A DNA stretch of 50,709 nt from Streptomyces sp. Je 1-79 (lineage in GTDB: Bacteria; Actinomycetota; Actinomycetes; Streptomycetales; Streptomycetaceae). The position numbers and the translations under genes are program-made. Below are positions 1 through 8,434 of the stretch, in pieces. The stretch covers positions 1 through 50,709 of the forward strand of contig NZ_JAMGSL010000022.1 of the NCBI RefSeq assembly GCF_025195125.1, written 5' to 3'. The stretch's first letter is position 1; each line of letters starts with the position of its first letter. The notes beneath the pieces were generated by a model that did not search any database, was not told where the DNA came from, and worked only from the letters and a program-made list of their open reading frames with translations.

Positions 1-230
1 CCTTCGCCGCGCGTACGAGGATCGGCGCCGGCTGGAACACGTACAGCCACCTCGTCGGCGTCGGCGACGCCGACCGCGACGGCCGCCCGGACCTGTACGC
101 GGTCGGCGCCGCCCCGTGGGAGGCGCTCCTGTACAAGGGCACGGGCGACTGGCGCGCGCCGTTCCGCTCTCGCGAGCAGGTCGGTGTGTACTCCGACGGC
201 ACCGAGCGCCGCCACGACCTCTTCGCCTGA
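1..230 (+). CDS. FG-GAP/VCBS repeat protein, C-terminal fragment
   Basis: Only the last 75 or so codons are present; the reading frame begins at base 3 and the 5' end lies outside the window. The visible part reads as one and a half FG-GAP/VCBS-type repeats, with the acidic calcium-loop-like motif GDADRDGRPDLY followed by LLYKGTGDWRAPF. It is closely related to the C-termini of the two complete proteins downstream. Its first 45 bases match positions 2249-2293 without a visible difference. Such repeats form beta-propeller blades in secreted or surface proteins. By comparison with its neighbours it is probably secreted; its substrate is unknown. Confidence 0.8.
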   Translation, partial: FAARTRIGAGWNTYSHLVGVGDADRDGRPDLYAVGAAPWEALLYKGTGDWRAPFRSREQVGVYSDGTERRHDLFA

Positions 231-269
231 TCGCCGCCCCCGTCGAGCACCACCTCCCAGGGAGAGACC

Positions 270-2462
270 TTGAGTTCCGCACGCACCACCCGCCACCTCG
301 CGGCGGCGATCACGGCCGCCCTCGCCATGACGACGGGCACGCTGGCGGCCGGACCGGCCGTCGCGGCACCGGCCACCGAGGGCGTGGTCCTGCCGGCCTC
401 GGAGACGGACCAGCAGGACGTCATCGCGTTCCCTAAGCGCTCCGACATCACTTTCGCGGGCCGGACCGGGTTCCTGACGCGAGCGTGGTACTCCAACGAA
501 ATCCGATGGACGCGGTTCTCGGACGGGTCCTCGTCCGTGCTTCCGGGCATGCGGGTCCTCGGTGTCCCCGGTACAGACCGCGTCGTCGTCGATGACGGGC
601 GGCGGGGCATATCACTGACGGACATGGCCACGGGATCGGACGTCGTGGTCGTCCCGCCCGAGAAGGTGGGCTACCCCGAGGGATGGGCGATCGGCGCCGC
701 CGATTCCACCATCCTCTCCTCGGTCGGCGACGGGTCCCTCCGGCTGTACAGCGTGATCGACGGCGCGTTGAAGCGGAGGTCGGTGACCGGACTCCCTCCG
801 GACGCCGACCTCGTGACCGGCCGGGCGGGCACGGAGCCTGGGACGGCGAACGTGACCTACGCGACCGGGACGAAGAAAAGGCATGAGGCCGTCGTGGACC
901 TCGCGACCGCGACGGTCGTCGGGATCCACGATCTCCCGGCGCCCGGTCCGGACGCGGTGATCGACGACTCCGCCGAGTCGGACACGCACAGGGCCTGGGC
1001 GGAGAGGTCCCTCGTGTCCGGGGACACGACGCTGGTCGTGTCGGACCGGCAGACGGGCGCGACGCAGCGCATCCCGCTCGGAACCATGACCTCCCCCGCC
1101 GTCGGCCTCGCCGGGAACTGGGTGACGTACGCGGCGAAGGGAGGGTACGGACCGGAGCCCAAGTACGCCCTGACCGCCCGTTCCCTCAAGGACGGATCCA
1201 CGCGCAGGCTCCTGGATCACGTCTCGTCCGAGGTCATGGCCCCCGACGGCACACAACTGGTACGCGGTGGCACGGTCGCCCAGGGCGAGGGGCTGTACCG
1301 GATCGCACCCGGTGCGGACGGTGCTCCGATCGCCACGCTCGTCGCGACCACCGGAGAGCCGACCAAGGTCACGCTGGTGCGGCACAGCATCCCGAGCGTG
1401 ATCGACCTCGACCGCAACGGTGGGGTGGTCAACCTGGACTGGGAACTGTCCCGGGTCAACGTCGAGATGACCGTCACCCTGCGCCACACACGGACCGGGA
1501 CGACGGAGACGGCGTACCTGTCCCCCAGCCAGGACGAGCTCGTCAGGGAACGAATCGCCCGTCTCCCGTGGGGCGGCAACGTGTACAACGGCGACTACAC
1601 CTGGGAGATCAGCGCCCGGCCCCTGAACGGCATCGGGCCGGTGCTGAAGGAGTCCGGCGCGTTCAAGGTCGTCCGCAAGACCGCCCCGCACGACTTCAAC
1701 GACAACGGCTCCCCCGACGTGCTCCTGCGCGACGGCGCAGGTCGACTCTGGCGCAGCGACACCAACTACTTGGCGGGCGGCGACCAGTTGTACGGCCGGC
1801 GCAGCCTCGTGGGCAGCGGGTGGCAGATCTACGACCGGATCGAGGCGACGGGGAACCTCGGCGGCCTGGCCGTCGGAGACTTCGTCGCCCGTGACAAGGC
1901 CGGCGTGCTCTGGCTCTACCTCGGCAAGGGCGACGGCACGTTCGCCTCCCGTACGCGGATCGGCTCCGGCTGGAACACGTACACCCGGCTCGCCGGCGGC
2001 AGCGACCTGACGGGCGACGGCCGCCCCGACCTCGTCGCCACCGACAGGGCCGGGGACCTCTACCTCTACAAGGCCACGGGAGACCACAAGTCCCCCTTCT
2101 CCGCACGGAAGAAGATCGGCCACGGCTGGGGCATCTACAACGACCTCACCGCCGTCGGCGACATCGCCGGAGGCACCGCCGGAGACCTCGTCGCCCGCGA
2201 CACCTCCGGCGTCCTCTGGCTCTACCTCGGCAAGGGCGACGGCACCTTCGCCGCGCGTACGAGGATCGGCGCCGGCTGGAACACGTACACCGACCTCGTC
2301 GGCACCGGCGACGCCGACCGGGACGGGCATCCTGACCTCCTCGCGTACAGCGCCGAAGGCTCGTACCTCTACAAGGGGACGGGCGACTGGCGTGCACCCT
2401 TCAAGGCGCGTGAACTCGCGGCCGTGGATGAGCTTGCCACCGCGTACAACCTTCTCTCCTGA
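270..2462 (+). CDS. Secreted FG-GAP/VCBS repeat protein (paralogue 2)
   Basis: A 730-residue protein starting at TTG, with a GGGAGAG ribosome-binding site a few bases upstream. Residues 1-35 form a Sec signal peptide: charged Arg/His start, Ala-rich core, and cleavage likely near AVAA-PATEG. The middle 400 residues have an irregular beta pattern (TRVLVPG-like, VRGGTVAQGEGLYRI) and probably form a propeller. The last 240 residues hold about four FG-GAP/VCBS repeats of the form GDxxGxxxxDLVARDxxGxLWLYxGKGDGTF. The function is unknown; such repeats bind calcium and often mediate protein or glycan contacts. It sits between two paralogues in the same direction, 39 bases after the first. Confidence 0.85.
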   Translation: MSSARTTRHLAAAITAALAMTTGTLAAGPAVAAPATEGVVLPASETDQQDVIAFPKRSDITFAGRTGFLTRAWYSNEIRWTRFSDGSSSVLPGMRVLGVPGTDRVVVDDGRRGISLTDMATGSDVVVVPPEKVGYPEGWAIGAADSTILSSVGDGSLRLYSVIDGALKRRSVTGLPPDADLVTGRAGTEPGTANVTYATGTKKRHEAVVDLATATVVGIHDLPAPGPDAVIDDSAESDTHRAWAERSLVSGDTTLVVSDRQTGATQRIPLGTMTSPAVGLAGNWVTYAAKGGYGPEPKYALTARSLKDGSTRRLLDHVSSEVMAPDGTQLVRGGTVAQGEGLYRIAPGADGAPIATLVATTGEPTKVTLVRHSIPSVIDLDRNGGVVNLDWELSRVNVEMTVTLRHTRTGTTETAYLSPSQDELVRERIARLPWGGNVYNGDYTWEISARPLNGIGPVLKESGAFKVVRKTAPHDFNDNGSPDVLLRDGAGRLWRSDTNYLAGGDQLYGRRSLVGSGWQIYDRIEATGNLGGLAVGDFVARDKAGVLWLYLGKGDGTFASRTRIGSGWNTYTRLAGGSDLTGDGRPDLVATDRAGDLYLYKATGDHKSPFSARKKIGHGWGIYNDLTAVGDIAGGTAGDLVARDTSGVLWLYLGKGDGTFAARTRIGAGWNTYTDLVGTGDADRDGHPDLLAYSAEGSYLYKGTGDWRAPFKARELAAVDELATAYNLLS

Positions 2463-2578
2463 TCAAGGACCCGGGCACGCAGCCCTGGTGCGGCCGGTCG
2501 ATCGAGAGGAACCGTCCGAACAAGAACTCCGCGCAACTGACGAACAGGTGTACAACCCTCCCCCGCGATCATGAGTCT

Positions 2579-2608
2579 GACCGGGCGTGGCGCATGGTGC
2601 GCCCGGTC
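2579..2608 (+). promoter_or_regulatory. Stem-loop just upstream of the third FG-GAP gene
   Basis: Inverted repeat GACCGGGCG ... CGCCCGGTC with 9-bp arms, ending six bases before the GGGGGAGG ribosome-binding site of the following gene. It could act in the mRNA leader as a translation or stability element, or it could be a protein-binding site. There is no U-tract, so it is not a classical terminator. Confidence 0.35.
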
Positions 2609-2628
2609 TCTCTGGGGGAGGACCTCAC

Positions 2629-4914
2629 TTGTTCCACGTACGAGCCGCCGCTCGTCATCGCCTCGCCGCCGCCGTCACCACGGTGCTCGCGGTCACGGCA
2701 GGCGCGGCCCTGACCACGGCCGCCCACGCGAACGCAGTACCCGCAGGGCCCGCCGGCGTCGTCCGGGCGGCTTCCGCCGCACCCGCCGACGCGCGGGACG
2801 GCGTCATCACCATCCCCGCGACCTCCCGGATCGTCGGCGCCGGCCAGAGCGGGTTCCTCGCCGCCGAGGCCACCGACAGCGGGTCCGTCTTCCGCTGGAC
2901 GAGTACGACGACCGGCACGACCACGGAGCTGCCGAAGCGGTACAGCGGGTACCACGCCGGCGGCACCGACACCGTCGCGACCAAGGAAGACGGCAAGACC
3001 CAGTACCTGCTGCACGACATGTCGTCGCCCGGCAGCGCCCCGAAGGTCATCTCGCAGCCGGACACCCGCCTCTCCTGGCGAGGGCTCGTCGACAGGACCC
3101 TCGTCTTCTCGTCCTGGGACCCGAACGGCAAGAAGGGGCAGCTCCGCCTCGTCCGCGAGGGCATCCACGAGGGCTCCGACCGGCAGGTGACCGGCCTCCC
3201 GGCGAACTTCACCTTCCAGAGCATGGAGCCCGTCTCCGCGACCACGATGTTCGTCCGGTACTACGTGGACGACCCCGACGCCCGCCGCTTCCACTTCGCC
3301 GTCGTGGACGTCACCAGCGCCTCCGTCGTGGAGCAGCGTGAGGTCGGGGCGGCCGGGTACTCCGTCGACTCGGCGGTCTCCACGGGCCGCATGGCCTGGG
3401 TGGAGGGCGCGTCGACGGCGAAGAACGAGCTGAAGTACGCCGACCGCGACGGCACGGGCAGCGCGCCGGCCGTGAAACTCCTCGACCTGGGCAACGCCCT
3501 CAACACCCACGTGAGCATCCTGGGCGACTGGCTGGCCTACACCGCCGTGCCGTACGCGCAGTCCTACGACCTCAAGTCCGATCGCTTCGCGTTCAACGCC
3601 CTCAACGTCCTCGACAACAGGACGGTGAAGCTGCTGGACCACGCCACGTCCGCGGTCCCCACCCCCGACGGCGCCCTCCTGGTGCGCGGCGGAACGCTCG
3701 CCCAGGGCGAGGGCATCTACCGGGTCGCGCTCGGGGAGGACGGCACGCCCACGGCCACGCTCGTCGCGGACACCGGCGTTCCCACCGCGCTCACCGTGCT
3801 CAAGACGGACGTTCCCCCCGTCGTCGACCTGGACAGGAACGGCGGCTCGGCATCGCTGAGCTGGACCCTCGCCCGCTACAACGCCAAGGGGACCGTGACG
3901 CTGCGTCACGTCCGCACGGGCCAGAGCGTGGAGCGTACGTTCAGCGGGACCAGCGCCACCCACGGGCCCCGAGTCGTCGAGTTCCCCTGGAACGGCCTTC
4001 TCACCGGCGCCCAGGGCTACGCAGCGTTCGCCCCCGGCGGCGACTACACGTGGGAGTTCAACGCCACCCCGGTCAACGGCATCGGGCCGGACGTCAAGGA
4101 GTCCGGCACCTTCAAGGTCACCCGTGCGGTCACCCTGCACGACTACACCGACAACAGCACCCCGGACCTGCTCTCCCGTGACTCCTCGGGTGTCCTGTGG
4201 CGCGACGACTCGGCCAAGACGCCGTCCTCGTCGGCTCCGTACTCGACCGGCCGTGTCCGGGTCGGCAGCGGCTGGCAGATCTTCAACCAGCTGGAGGCCG
4301 TCGGGGACGTCGCCGGCAGCCCGGCCGGCGACGTCGTCGCCCGTGACGCCTCCGGTGTCCTGTGGCTGTACCAGGGCAAGGGTGACGGCAACTTCGCCGG
4401 CCGTACGAAGGTCGGCGGCGGCTGGAACACGTACAACAAGATCACCGGCGGGAGCGACCTCGACGGGGACGGCAGGTCCGACCTGCTCGCCACCGACACG
4501 ACGGGTGCCCTGTGGTTCTACAAGGGCACGGGCGACGCGGCCTCGCCGTTCGGCGCCCGGGTGAAGGTCGGCAGCGGCTGGGGGATCTTCAACCAGCTCA
4601 CGGCCACCGGCAACCTCTCCGGCACCGCCGCCGGCGACCTCGTCGCCCGCGACACGGCCGGTGTCCTGTGGCTCTACGAGGGCAAGGGCGACGGCGCCTT
4701 CGCGCCCCGTACGAAGATCGGCGGCGGCTGGGGCGGCTTCACCCACCTCGTCGGCATCGGCGACGCGGACCGCGACGGCCGCAACGACCTCTACGCGGTC
4801 GGAGCGTCGGGCTCGAAGCTCTACGCGGGCACGGGCAACACGACGACCCCCTTCGCGCCCGCCGTGGCCGGCAACCTGCTCGGGGACTCGGCACCGGTCA
4901 ACTCGGTGTTCTGA
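2629..4914 (+). CDS. Secreted FG-GAP/VCBS repeat protein (paralogue 3)
   Basis: A 761-residue paralogue of the preceding gene. I chose TTG at 2629 because GGGGGAGG lies eight bases upstream and a clean signal peptide follows (MFHVRAAARHRLAAAV..., likely cleavage after AHA). The longer frame from 2587 would place a Gly/Pro-rich stretch before the signal. Layout matches paralogue 2: signal peptide, about 480 residues of irregular beta structure with the shared LVRGGTLAQGEGIYRV motif, then four FG-GAP/VCBS repeats (GDVVARDASGVLWLYQGKGDGNF and variants) with DxDGDGxxD-like acidic loops. Ligand unknown. A strong hairpin terminator follows directly. Confidence 0.87.
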   Translation: MFHVRAAARHRLAAAVTTVLAVTAGAALTTAAHANAVPAGPAGVVRAASAAPADARDGVITIPATSRIVGAGQSGFLAAEATDSGSVFRWTSTTTGTTTELPKRYSGYHAGGTDTVATKEDGKTQYLLHDMSSPGSAPKVISQPDTRLSWRGLVDRTLVFSSWDPNGKKGQLRLVREGIHEGSDRQVTGLPANFTFQSMEPVSATTMFVRYYVDDPDARRFHFAVVDVTSASVVEQREVGAAGYSVDSAVSTGRMAWVEGASTAKNELKYADRDGTGSAPAVKLLDLGNALNTHVSILGDWLAYTAVPYAQSYDLKSDRFAFNALNVLDNRTVKLLDHATSAVPTPDGALLVRGGTLAQGEGIYRVALGEDGTPTATLVADTGVPTALTVLKTDVPPVVDLDRNGGSASLSWTLARYNAKGTVTLRHVRTGQSVERTFSGTSATHGPRVVEFPWNGLLTGAQGYAAFAPGGDYTWEFNATPVNGIGPDVKESGTFKVTRAVTLHDYTDNSTPDLLSRDSSGVLWRDDSAKTPSSSAPYSTGRVRVGSGWQIFNQLEAVGDVAGSPAGDVVARDASGVLWLYQGKGDGNFAGRTKVGGGWNTYNKITGGSDLDGDGRSDLLATDTTGALWFYKGTGDAASPFGARVKVGSGWGIFNQLTATGNLSGTAAGDLVARDTAGVLWLYEGKGDGAFAPRTKIGGGWGGFTHLVGIGDADRDGRNDLYAVGASGSKLYAGTGNTTTPFAPAVAGNLLGDSAPVNSVF

Positions 4915-4921
4915 CACCGCC

Positions 4922-4968
4922 GGCAGCCCTCCGCCTCCTCCCTTGCGAGGGAGGGGCGGAGGGCTGCC
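4922..4968. terminator. Bidirectional stem-loop terminator
   Basis: Outer arms GGCAGCCCTCCGCC and GGCGGAGGGCTGCC pair over 14 bp. An inner CCTCCC/GGGAGG stem with a short loop continues the hairpin. It lies between the convergent FG-GAP gene (stop 4914) and SSI gene (stop 5061), so it can serve both. No U-run is present, as is common in Streptomyces. Confidence 0.75.
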
Positions 4969-5060
4969 CTCGTCCTGACGGACGTCGGCGCGGGCGCCCA
5001 GACCGCCTCGCCCGGGTCCCGTACGTCGTGTACGCGGCCGTGCGACCGACGGCGTCGTTG

Positions 5061-5453
5061 TCAGAACGCGAAGACGGTGCCCGTCTTCGCGTTCAGCTCG
5101 CACGTGTTCCCGAACGTCTTCTTCCAGCCGACCGGGACGTTGTCGAAGGTGCCCTGCGCCTCCGCCACCACCGGTTCGTAGACCATCGGGCACATGACGT
5201 CCGCGTCGCCGCCCTTCAGCCTGTCGAAGTCGCCGCCCGCGTCGTCCAGGGCGGTGCACGCGACCTCGGCCTGCGGGTGGTTTCCGCCGGTGGGGCCGCA
5301 CCCGAGATAGACCTCCTTCACGTCGCCGGTCGCGCCGGACGTGATCGTGAGGAAGATCCGGGTGGGCGGGGTGGGCGCGGCGTCCGCCGCGCTCGCGAGC
5401 CCGAGGCCCGCGACGGTGGCCGTGGCCACGGCCAGTGCGTGGGTGCTCTTCAT
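5061..5453 (-). CDS. SSI-family protease inhibitor, P1 methionine
   Basis: A 130-residue secreted protein of the Streptomyces subtilisin inhibitor family. Residues 1-25 are a signal peptide ending AADA-A. Four cysteines in LGCGP, VACTA, VMCPM and NTCEL match the two conserved disulphides of SSI. The reactive-site loop reads CPMVYEP, giving P1 Met and P1' Val, the same bond as classical SSI, so subtilisin-like proteases are the expected target. The C-terminus TVFAF is typical of the family. It stands alone, convergent with the FG-GAP gene. A second SSI lies at the other end of the window with a different reactive site. Confidence 0.92.
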   Translation of the reverse strand: MKSTHALAVATATVAGLGLASAADAAPTPPTRIFLTITSGATGDVKEVYLGCGPTGGNHPQAEVACTALDDAGGDFDRLKGGDADVMCPMVYEPVVAEAQGTFDNVPVGWKKTFGNTCELNAKTGTVFAF

Positions 5454-5519
5454 GCACCGCAGAACGAGGGCTCCGACCCCGGGTCACCAAGCACCACCCG
5501 CATGACCGGGAAGTTCATC

Positions 5520-5812
5520 CACTTCGCCGTCAACTGGCCGCGTCCCAGCCGGCGACGAGGCCGCCCGGCGGCGGTGGAGAGTCCGCGGCGAACGGGGGTG
5601 CTGGCTCCGGCTCCTCGGGCGGGGGCTCCACCCCGTCCACCCCCAGGACCACCCGGCCCGCTCCCCCGCCCTCCGGCGGCGGCTCCTCGGACTCGGGGGC
5701 GTACTCGCTGAACGTGGGTGACGGGAAGTGCCTGACGAGCAGCGCCTTCGTGGTCACGTACGCGTGTGAAGGCACCAGTACCCAGCTGTGGCGGAACATC
5801 GCCCCCGTGTGA
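5520..5812 (+). pseudogene. Remnant of a secreted or cell-wall protein
   Basis: The stretch 5454-5844 has no complete gene. On the plus strand an open frame with strong third-position GC covers about 5530-5812 and ends ...GDGKCLTSSAFVVTYACEG, then a Trp-containing tail and stop. A Gly/Ser/Pro-rich linker precedes it. The GKCL...C...TQLW pattern is reminiscent of the end of a ricin-type lectin repeat, but it is far too short for a domain. No start with a ribosome-binding site is visible. I read it as the 3' remnant of a decayed gene; it may also be chance coding bias. Confidence 0.3.
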
Positions 5813-5844
5813 GCGGGCCCGCACGCCGGCCGCCGGGGCCCCGT

Positions 5845-6255
5845 TCAGTCCGCCCGGCCCTCGTGCTTACCGAACACCGGCACCCGTACCTCTCCCTCCG
5901 TACGGAACGTGACCTCCAGGTCCATCCCGATCCGGAGGTCCGCCTCCGCCACGTCCACGATCTCCGTCATCATCCGCGGGCCTTCCGCCAGGTCGACGAC
6001 CGCCGCCACATACGGCACCCGTTCGCCGAACGGCGGGAGGTCGTTGCGGTGGACGACCGACCAGGTGTACAGCGTGGCCCGGCCGCTCGCCGGCTCCCAG
6101 GTCACGTCCTCGCTCCAGCAGTGCGGGCAGAACTCCCGCGGGTAGTGGTGGGCCCGGCCGCACGCGGTGCAGCGCCTGAGCAGCAGACGGCCTGCGCCCG
6201 CCGCCTCCCAGTACGGGCGGGTGAAGGCGTCGATGTCGGGGTCGGCGGCCGTCAT
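5845..6255 (-). CDS. OB-fold/zinc-ribbon protein (DUF35 family)
   Basis: A 136-residue protein with an N-terminal rubredoxin-like zinc ribbon (CTACGRAHHYPREFCPHC: two CxxC knuckles) followed by an OB-fold (ATLYTWSVVHRND...PYVAAVVDLAEGPRMMTEI). Members of this family are partner subunits of thiolases, SCP-2 lipid-transfer proteins and acyl-CoA hydratases, where they are thought to bind CoA or the acyl chain. No thiolase gene is adjacent. Its ATG shares one base with the stop of the DoxX gene (TGATG), so translation is coupled. The operator at 6736-6750 controls the pair. Confidence 0.88.
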   Translation of the reverse strand: MTAADPDIDAFTRPYWEAAGAGRLLLRRCTACGRAHHYPREFCPHCWSEDVTWEPASGRATLYTWSVVHRNDLPPFGERVPYVAAVVDLAEGPRMMTEIVDVAEADLRIGMDLEVTFRTEGEVRVPVFGKHEGRAD

Positions 6256-6704
6256 CAGAAGAGTCCGATCGCGTGGTCGAGGGACCAGGTCTGCCAGGAC
6301 ATCGCGAAGAGGGCGACGAGCGAGATGAGCGCCATCATCGCGTTCTGCCCCTGCTCGGCCCAGTCGTGGATCATCAGGCCGAGGTAGAGCAGGTTGAGGA
6401 GCAGGCCGCCGACCAGGGCGATCGGGGTCAGGAAGCCGAAGGTCAGGCCGAGGCCCAGGGCCAGTTCGGCGTAGACGACGACGTACGCCATCAGCTTCGG
6501 GCGCGGGGCGACGACCGAGTCGAAGCCGCGCTTCACGAAGGGCCAGCGGTGCTTGCCGGCGACGTCGGCCGCCCAGGCGATGCCCGTGCCGCGCTCGAAC
6601 CAGCCCTTCCTGTCCTTGTGGCGCCAGCTCTCCAGCCACCAGAGGCCGAGGCCGATGCGGAGGACGGCGAGCCATTCGGCGCCGGTCAGCCAGACGGTCT
6701 GCAT
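6255..6704 (-). CDS. DoxX-family membrane protein
   Basis: A 149-residue protein with four predicted transmembrane helices (around residues 10-25, 75-95, 95-112 and 125-142). DoxX-type motifs are visible: LRIGLGLWWLESWRHK near the N-terminus and AELALGLGLTFGFLTPIALVGG in the middle. DoxX proteins are small quinone- or redox-linked integral membrane proteins; the exact role here is unknown. It is first gene of a two-gene operon with the OB-fold protein, and a 15-bp TetR-type operator lies 31 bases upstream of its ATG. Confidence 0.85.
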   Translation of the reverse strand: MQTVWLTGAEWLAVLRIGLGLWWLESWRHKDRKGWFERGTGIAWAADVAGKHRWPFVKRGFDSVVAPRPKLMAYVVVYAELALGLGLTFGFLTPIALVGGLLLNLLYLGLMIHDWAEQGQNAMMALISLVALFAMSWQTWSLDHAIGLF

Positions 6705-6735
6705 CGCTCGGTACCTGCCCCTCCTCGATCCTGAT

Positions 6736-6750
6736 CTGACGGTACGTCAG
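6736..6750. promoter_or_regulatory. TetR-type operator, site 1
   Basis: Sequence CTGACGGTACGTCAG: perfect 6-bp arms CTGACG/CGTCAG around a 3-bp spacer. It lies in the divergent region between the DoxX-OB-fold operon and the FMO-like gene. The same element occurs before five other catabolic units in this window. Confidence 0.7.
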
Positions 6751-6884
6751 TTCAGCGGATCCGTCACCGTCTGCGCAAGACCCCCGCACGCCACCGCACA
6801 GTCCACCCACGCGTGACCGTTTCGCAACCGATTCCCCTCTTGACCGAGACCCACCGAGTGAGCACGCCGTTACGCTGAGCACTC

Positions 6885-8039
6885 ATGGTCAACACCCCCC
6901 ATTCCAGCCCCGATCACCCGGTGTACGTCATCGGGGGCGGACCCGGCGGACTCGCCGTCGCCGCCTCACTGCGCGCCAAGGACGTCCGGGCCGTCGTCCT
7001 GGAGAAGTCCGACGCCGTGGGCGCCTCGTGGCGCTCCCACTACGACCGGCTGCGGCTGCACACCACCCGGCGCCTGTCCGCGCTCCCCGGCCTCCCGATA
7101 CCCCGGTCCTTCGGGCGCTGGGTCGCCCGCGCCGACATCGTGCGGTACCTGGAGAAGTACGCCGAGGTGCACGAGCTGGAGATCGTGACCGGCGTCGAGG
7201 TCTCCCGCGTCGAGCGCGCCGGGGACCAGTGGCTGCTGCACGCGACGGGCGGGCGGCAGCTGACCGGGCGGGCCGTGGTCGTCGCCACCGGCTACAACCA
7301 CACCCCGCGCCTGCCCGAGTGGCCCGGCCTGGAGGCGTACGGCGGCGAGATCGCGCACGCGAGCGCGTACCGCAACCCCGCCCCGTACGCCGGGCGGGAC
7401 GTCCTCGTCGTCGGCGCCGGGAATACCGGCGCCGAGATCGCCGCCGACCTCGTCGAGGGCGGGGCGGCGCGCGTACGGCTCGCGGTGCGCACGGTGCCGC
7501 ACATCGTGCGCCGCTCGACGGCCGGGTGGCCGGCCCAGCGCACGGGCATCCTGGTGCGGCGGCTGCCGGTGCGGCTTGTGGACAAGCTGGGCGAGCTGAT
7601 GTGCCGCATCGCCGTACCCGACCTGTCGGAGCACGGGCTGCCGCGGCCGGACACGGGGCTCTACTCGCGGGTGCGCCAGGGCGCGATCCCGGTGCAGGAC
7701 GTGGGTCTGATCGACGCCGTGCGCCGGGGGAAGGTGGAGATCGTGGGCGCGGTCGCATCCTTCGACGGCGACAAGGTCGTCCTGGCCGACGGCTCGGCGG
7801 TCACCCCGGACGCCGTGATCGCCGCGACGGGCTACCGTCGGGGCCTGGAGCCCCTCGTCGGACACCTCGGGGTCCTGGACGAGCGGGGAAGGCCGGTGAC
7901 CCACGGGGCACGGACGCCGCGCGAGACGCCGGGGCTGTACTTCACGGGGTTCACGAACCCGATCAGCGGGATGTTCCGCGAGATGGCGCTCGACGCGGAG
8001 AAGATCGCCCGGCGGATCGCGAGAACAGCCACGCGCTGA
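6885..8039 (+). CDS. FAD/NAD(P)-dependent oxidoreductase, flavin-containing monooxygenase-like
   Basis: A 384-residue flavoprotein. The N-terminal FAD-binding Rossmann motif is GGGPGGLAVAASL (about residues 13-25). A second dinucleotide motif, GAGNTGAEIAADL, near residue 180 should bind NADPH, and a late ATGYRRGLEPLVG motif is typical of this superfamily. Layout resembles bacterial FMO/CzcO-type oxidoreductases. The substrate is not evident. Start ATG 6885 sits 135 bases from operator site 1, in a divergent arrangement, so shared regulation with the DoxX operon is possible. The stop codon lies inside a 14-bp tandem repeat. Confidence 0.85.
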   Translation: MVNTPHSSPDHPVYVIGGGPGGLAVAASLRAKDVRAVVLEKSDAVGASWRSHYDRLRLHTTRRLSALPGLPIPRSFGRWVARADIVRYLEKYAEVHELEIVTGVEVSRVERAGDQWLLHATGGRQLTGRAVVVATGYNHTPRLPEWPGLEAYGGEIAHASAYRNPAPYAGRDVLVVGAGNTGAEIAADLVEGGAARVRLAVRTVPHIVRRSTAGWPAQRTGILVRRLPVRLVDKLGELMCRIAVPDLSEHGLPRPDTGLYSRVRQGAIPVQDVGLIDAVRRGKVEIVGAVASFDGDKVVLADGSAVTPDAVIAATGYRRGLEPLVGHLGVLDERGRPVTHGARTPRETPGLYFTGFTNPISGMFREMALDAEKIARRIARTATR

Positions 8040-8082
8040 CAGCCACGCGCTGACGGCTACGCGCCGACAGCTACGCCGCCTG
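8025..8082. repeat. 14-bp tandem repeat over the FMO stop codon
   Basis: Four head-to-tail copies of ACAGCCACGCGCTG: the first two identical, the third and fourth diverged. The gene's TGA falls at the junction of units 1 and 2, so later units repeat the stop region out of the gene. Confidence 0.8.
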
Positions 8083-8340
8083 ACGCCCGCGCGGGTGGAC
8101 GCGCGGGCCGCCCGTACGGGCTGACCGCGCGGGCCGCCCGTGCGGTCAGCCGAGTCCCGGCGGCCGCGCCCTGCCAGCCGCGCGAGGGGCAGGCCGCGGG
8201 GAGGGCAGGCCGCGCGAGGGGCAGGCCTCGCGGGGAGGACAGGCCGCGCGGACGCGGGCCGCGCGGGGGCGGGCGTTGCCTGCCGTCGCCAGTCTCCTCG
8301 ACGGCTCCCTTCCGGGGCGCCCCACCGGCCCGTATGCGCA
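8083..8340. other. Intergenic GC-rich low-complexity region
   Basis: Between the FMO-like gene and the acyl-CoA synthetase there is about 395 bp without a gene. This part is made of imprecise direct repeats such as GCGCGGGCCGCCCGT (8098-8140) and GGGGCAGGCCGCG variants (8185-8250). Open frames on both strands only reflect the repeats and have no ribosome-binding site. The last 60 bases before the next gene hold two operators. Confidence 0.6.
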
Positions 8341-8349
8341 CACCCATTC

Positions 8350-8364
8350 CTGACTGCGCGTCAG
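8350..8364. promoter_or_regulatory. TetR-type operator, site 2a
   Basis: CTGACTGCGCGTCAG, matching the shared CTGACG-n3-CGTCAG element with one arm mismatch. It is the first of two copies spaced 24 bp centre to centre, upstream of the ADP-forming acyl-CoA synthetase. A double site suggests cooperative binding or tighter repression. Confidence 0.7.
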
Positions 8365-8373
8365 TTCTGTAAT

Positions 8374-8388
8374 CTGACTATGCGTCAG
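8374..8388. promoter_or_regulatory. TetR-type operator, site 2b
   Basis: CTGACTATGCGTCAG, the second copy, 46 bases before the ATG at 8435. TAATCT at 8370-8375 between the two copies could be a -10 element, so binding would cover the promoter. Confidence 0.7.
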
Positions 8389-8434
8389 GTCGATGTGCGG
8401 ACTGTTCAGCGACGAGCAGGGGAGCGGCGGAACG

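Noticed and set aside
2569..5490. A 973-codon minus-strand open frame across the FG-GAP genes
   Set aside because: It is antisense to two clear secreted proteins, has Arg/Gly/Val-rich composition and no domain. It arises because high third-position GC removes stops on the opposite strand.
6736..6750. KstR-type steroid regulon operator
   Set aside because: The known KstR and KstR2 motifs have different half-sites (AAC/GTT and CAAG/CTTG), so this CTGACG/CGTCAG element belongs to another repressor.
8057..8347. A 96-residue minus-strand protein in the gap before the acyl-CoA synthetase
   Set aside because: It is composed of translated GC-rich repeats, lacks a ribosome-binding site, and its end overlaps the repeat array.
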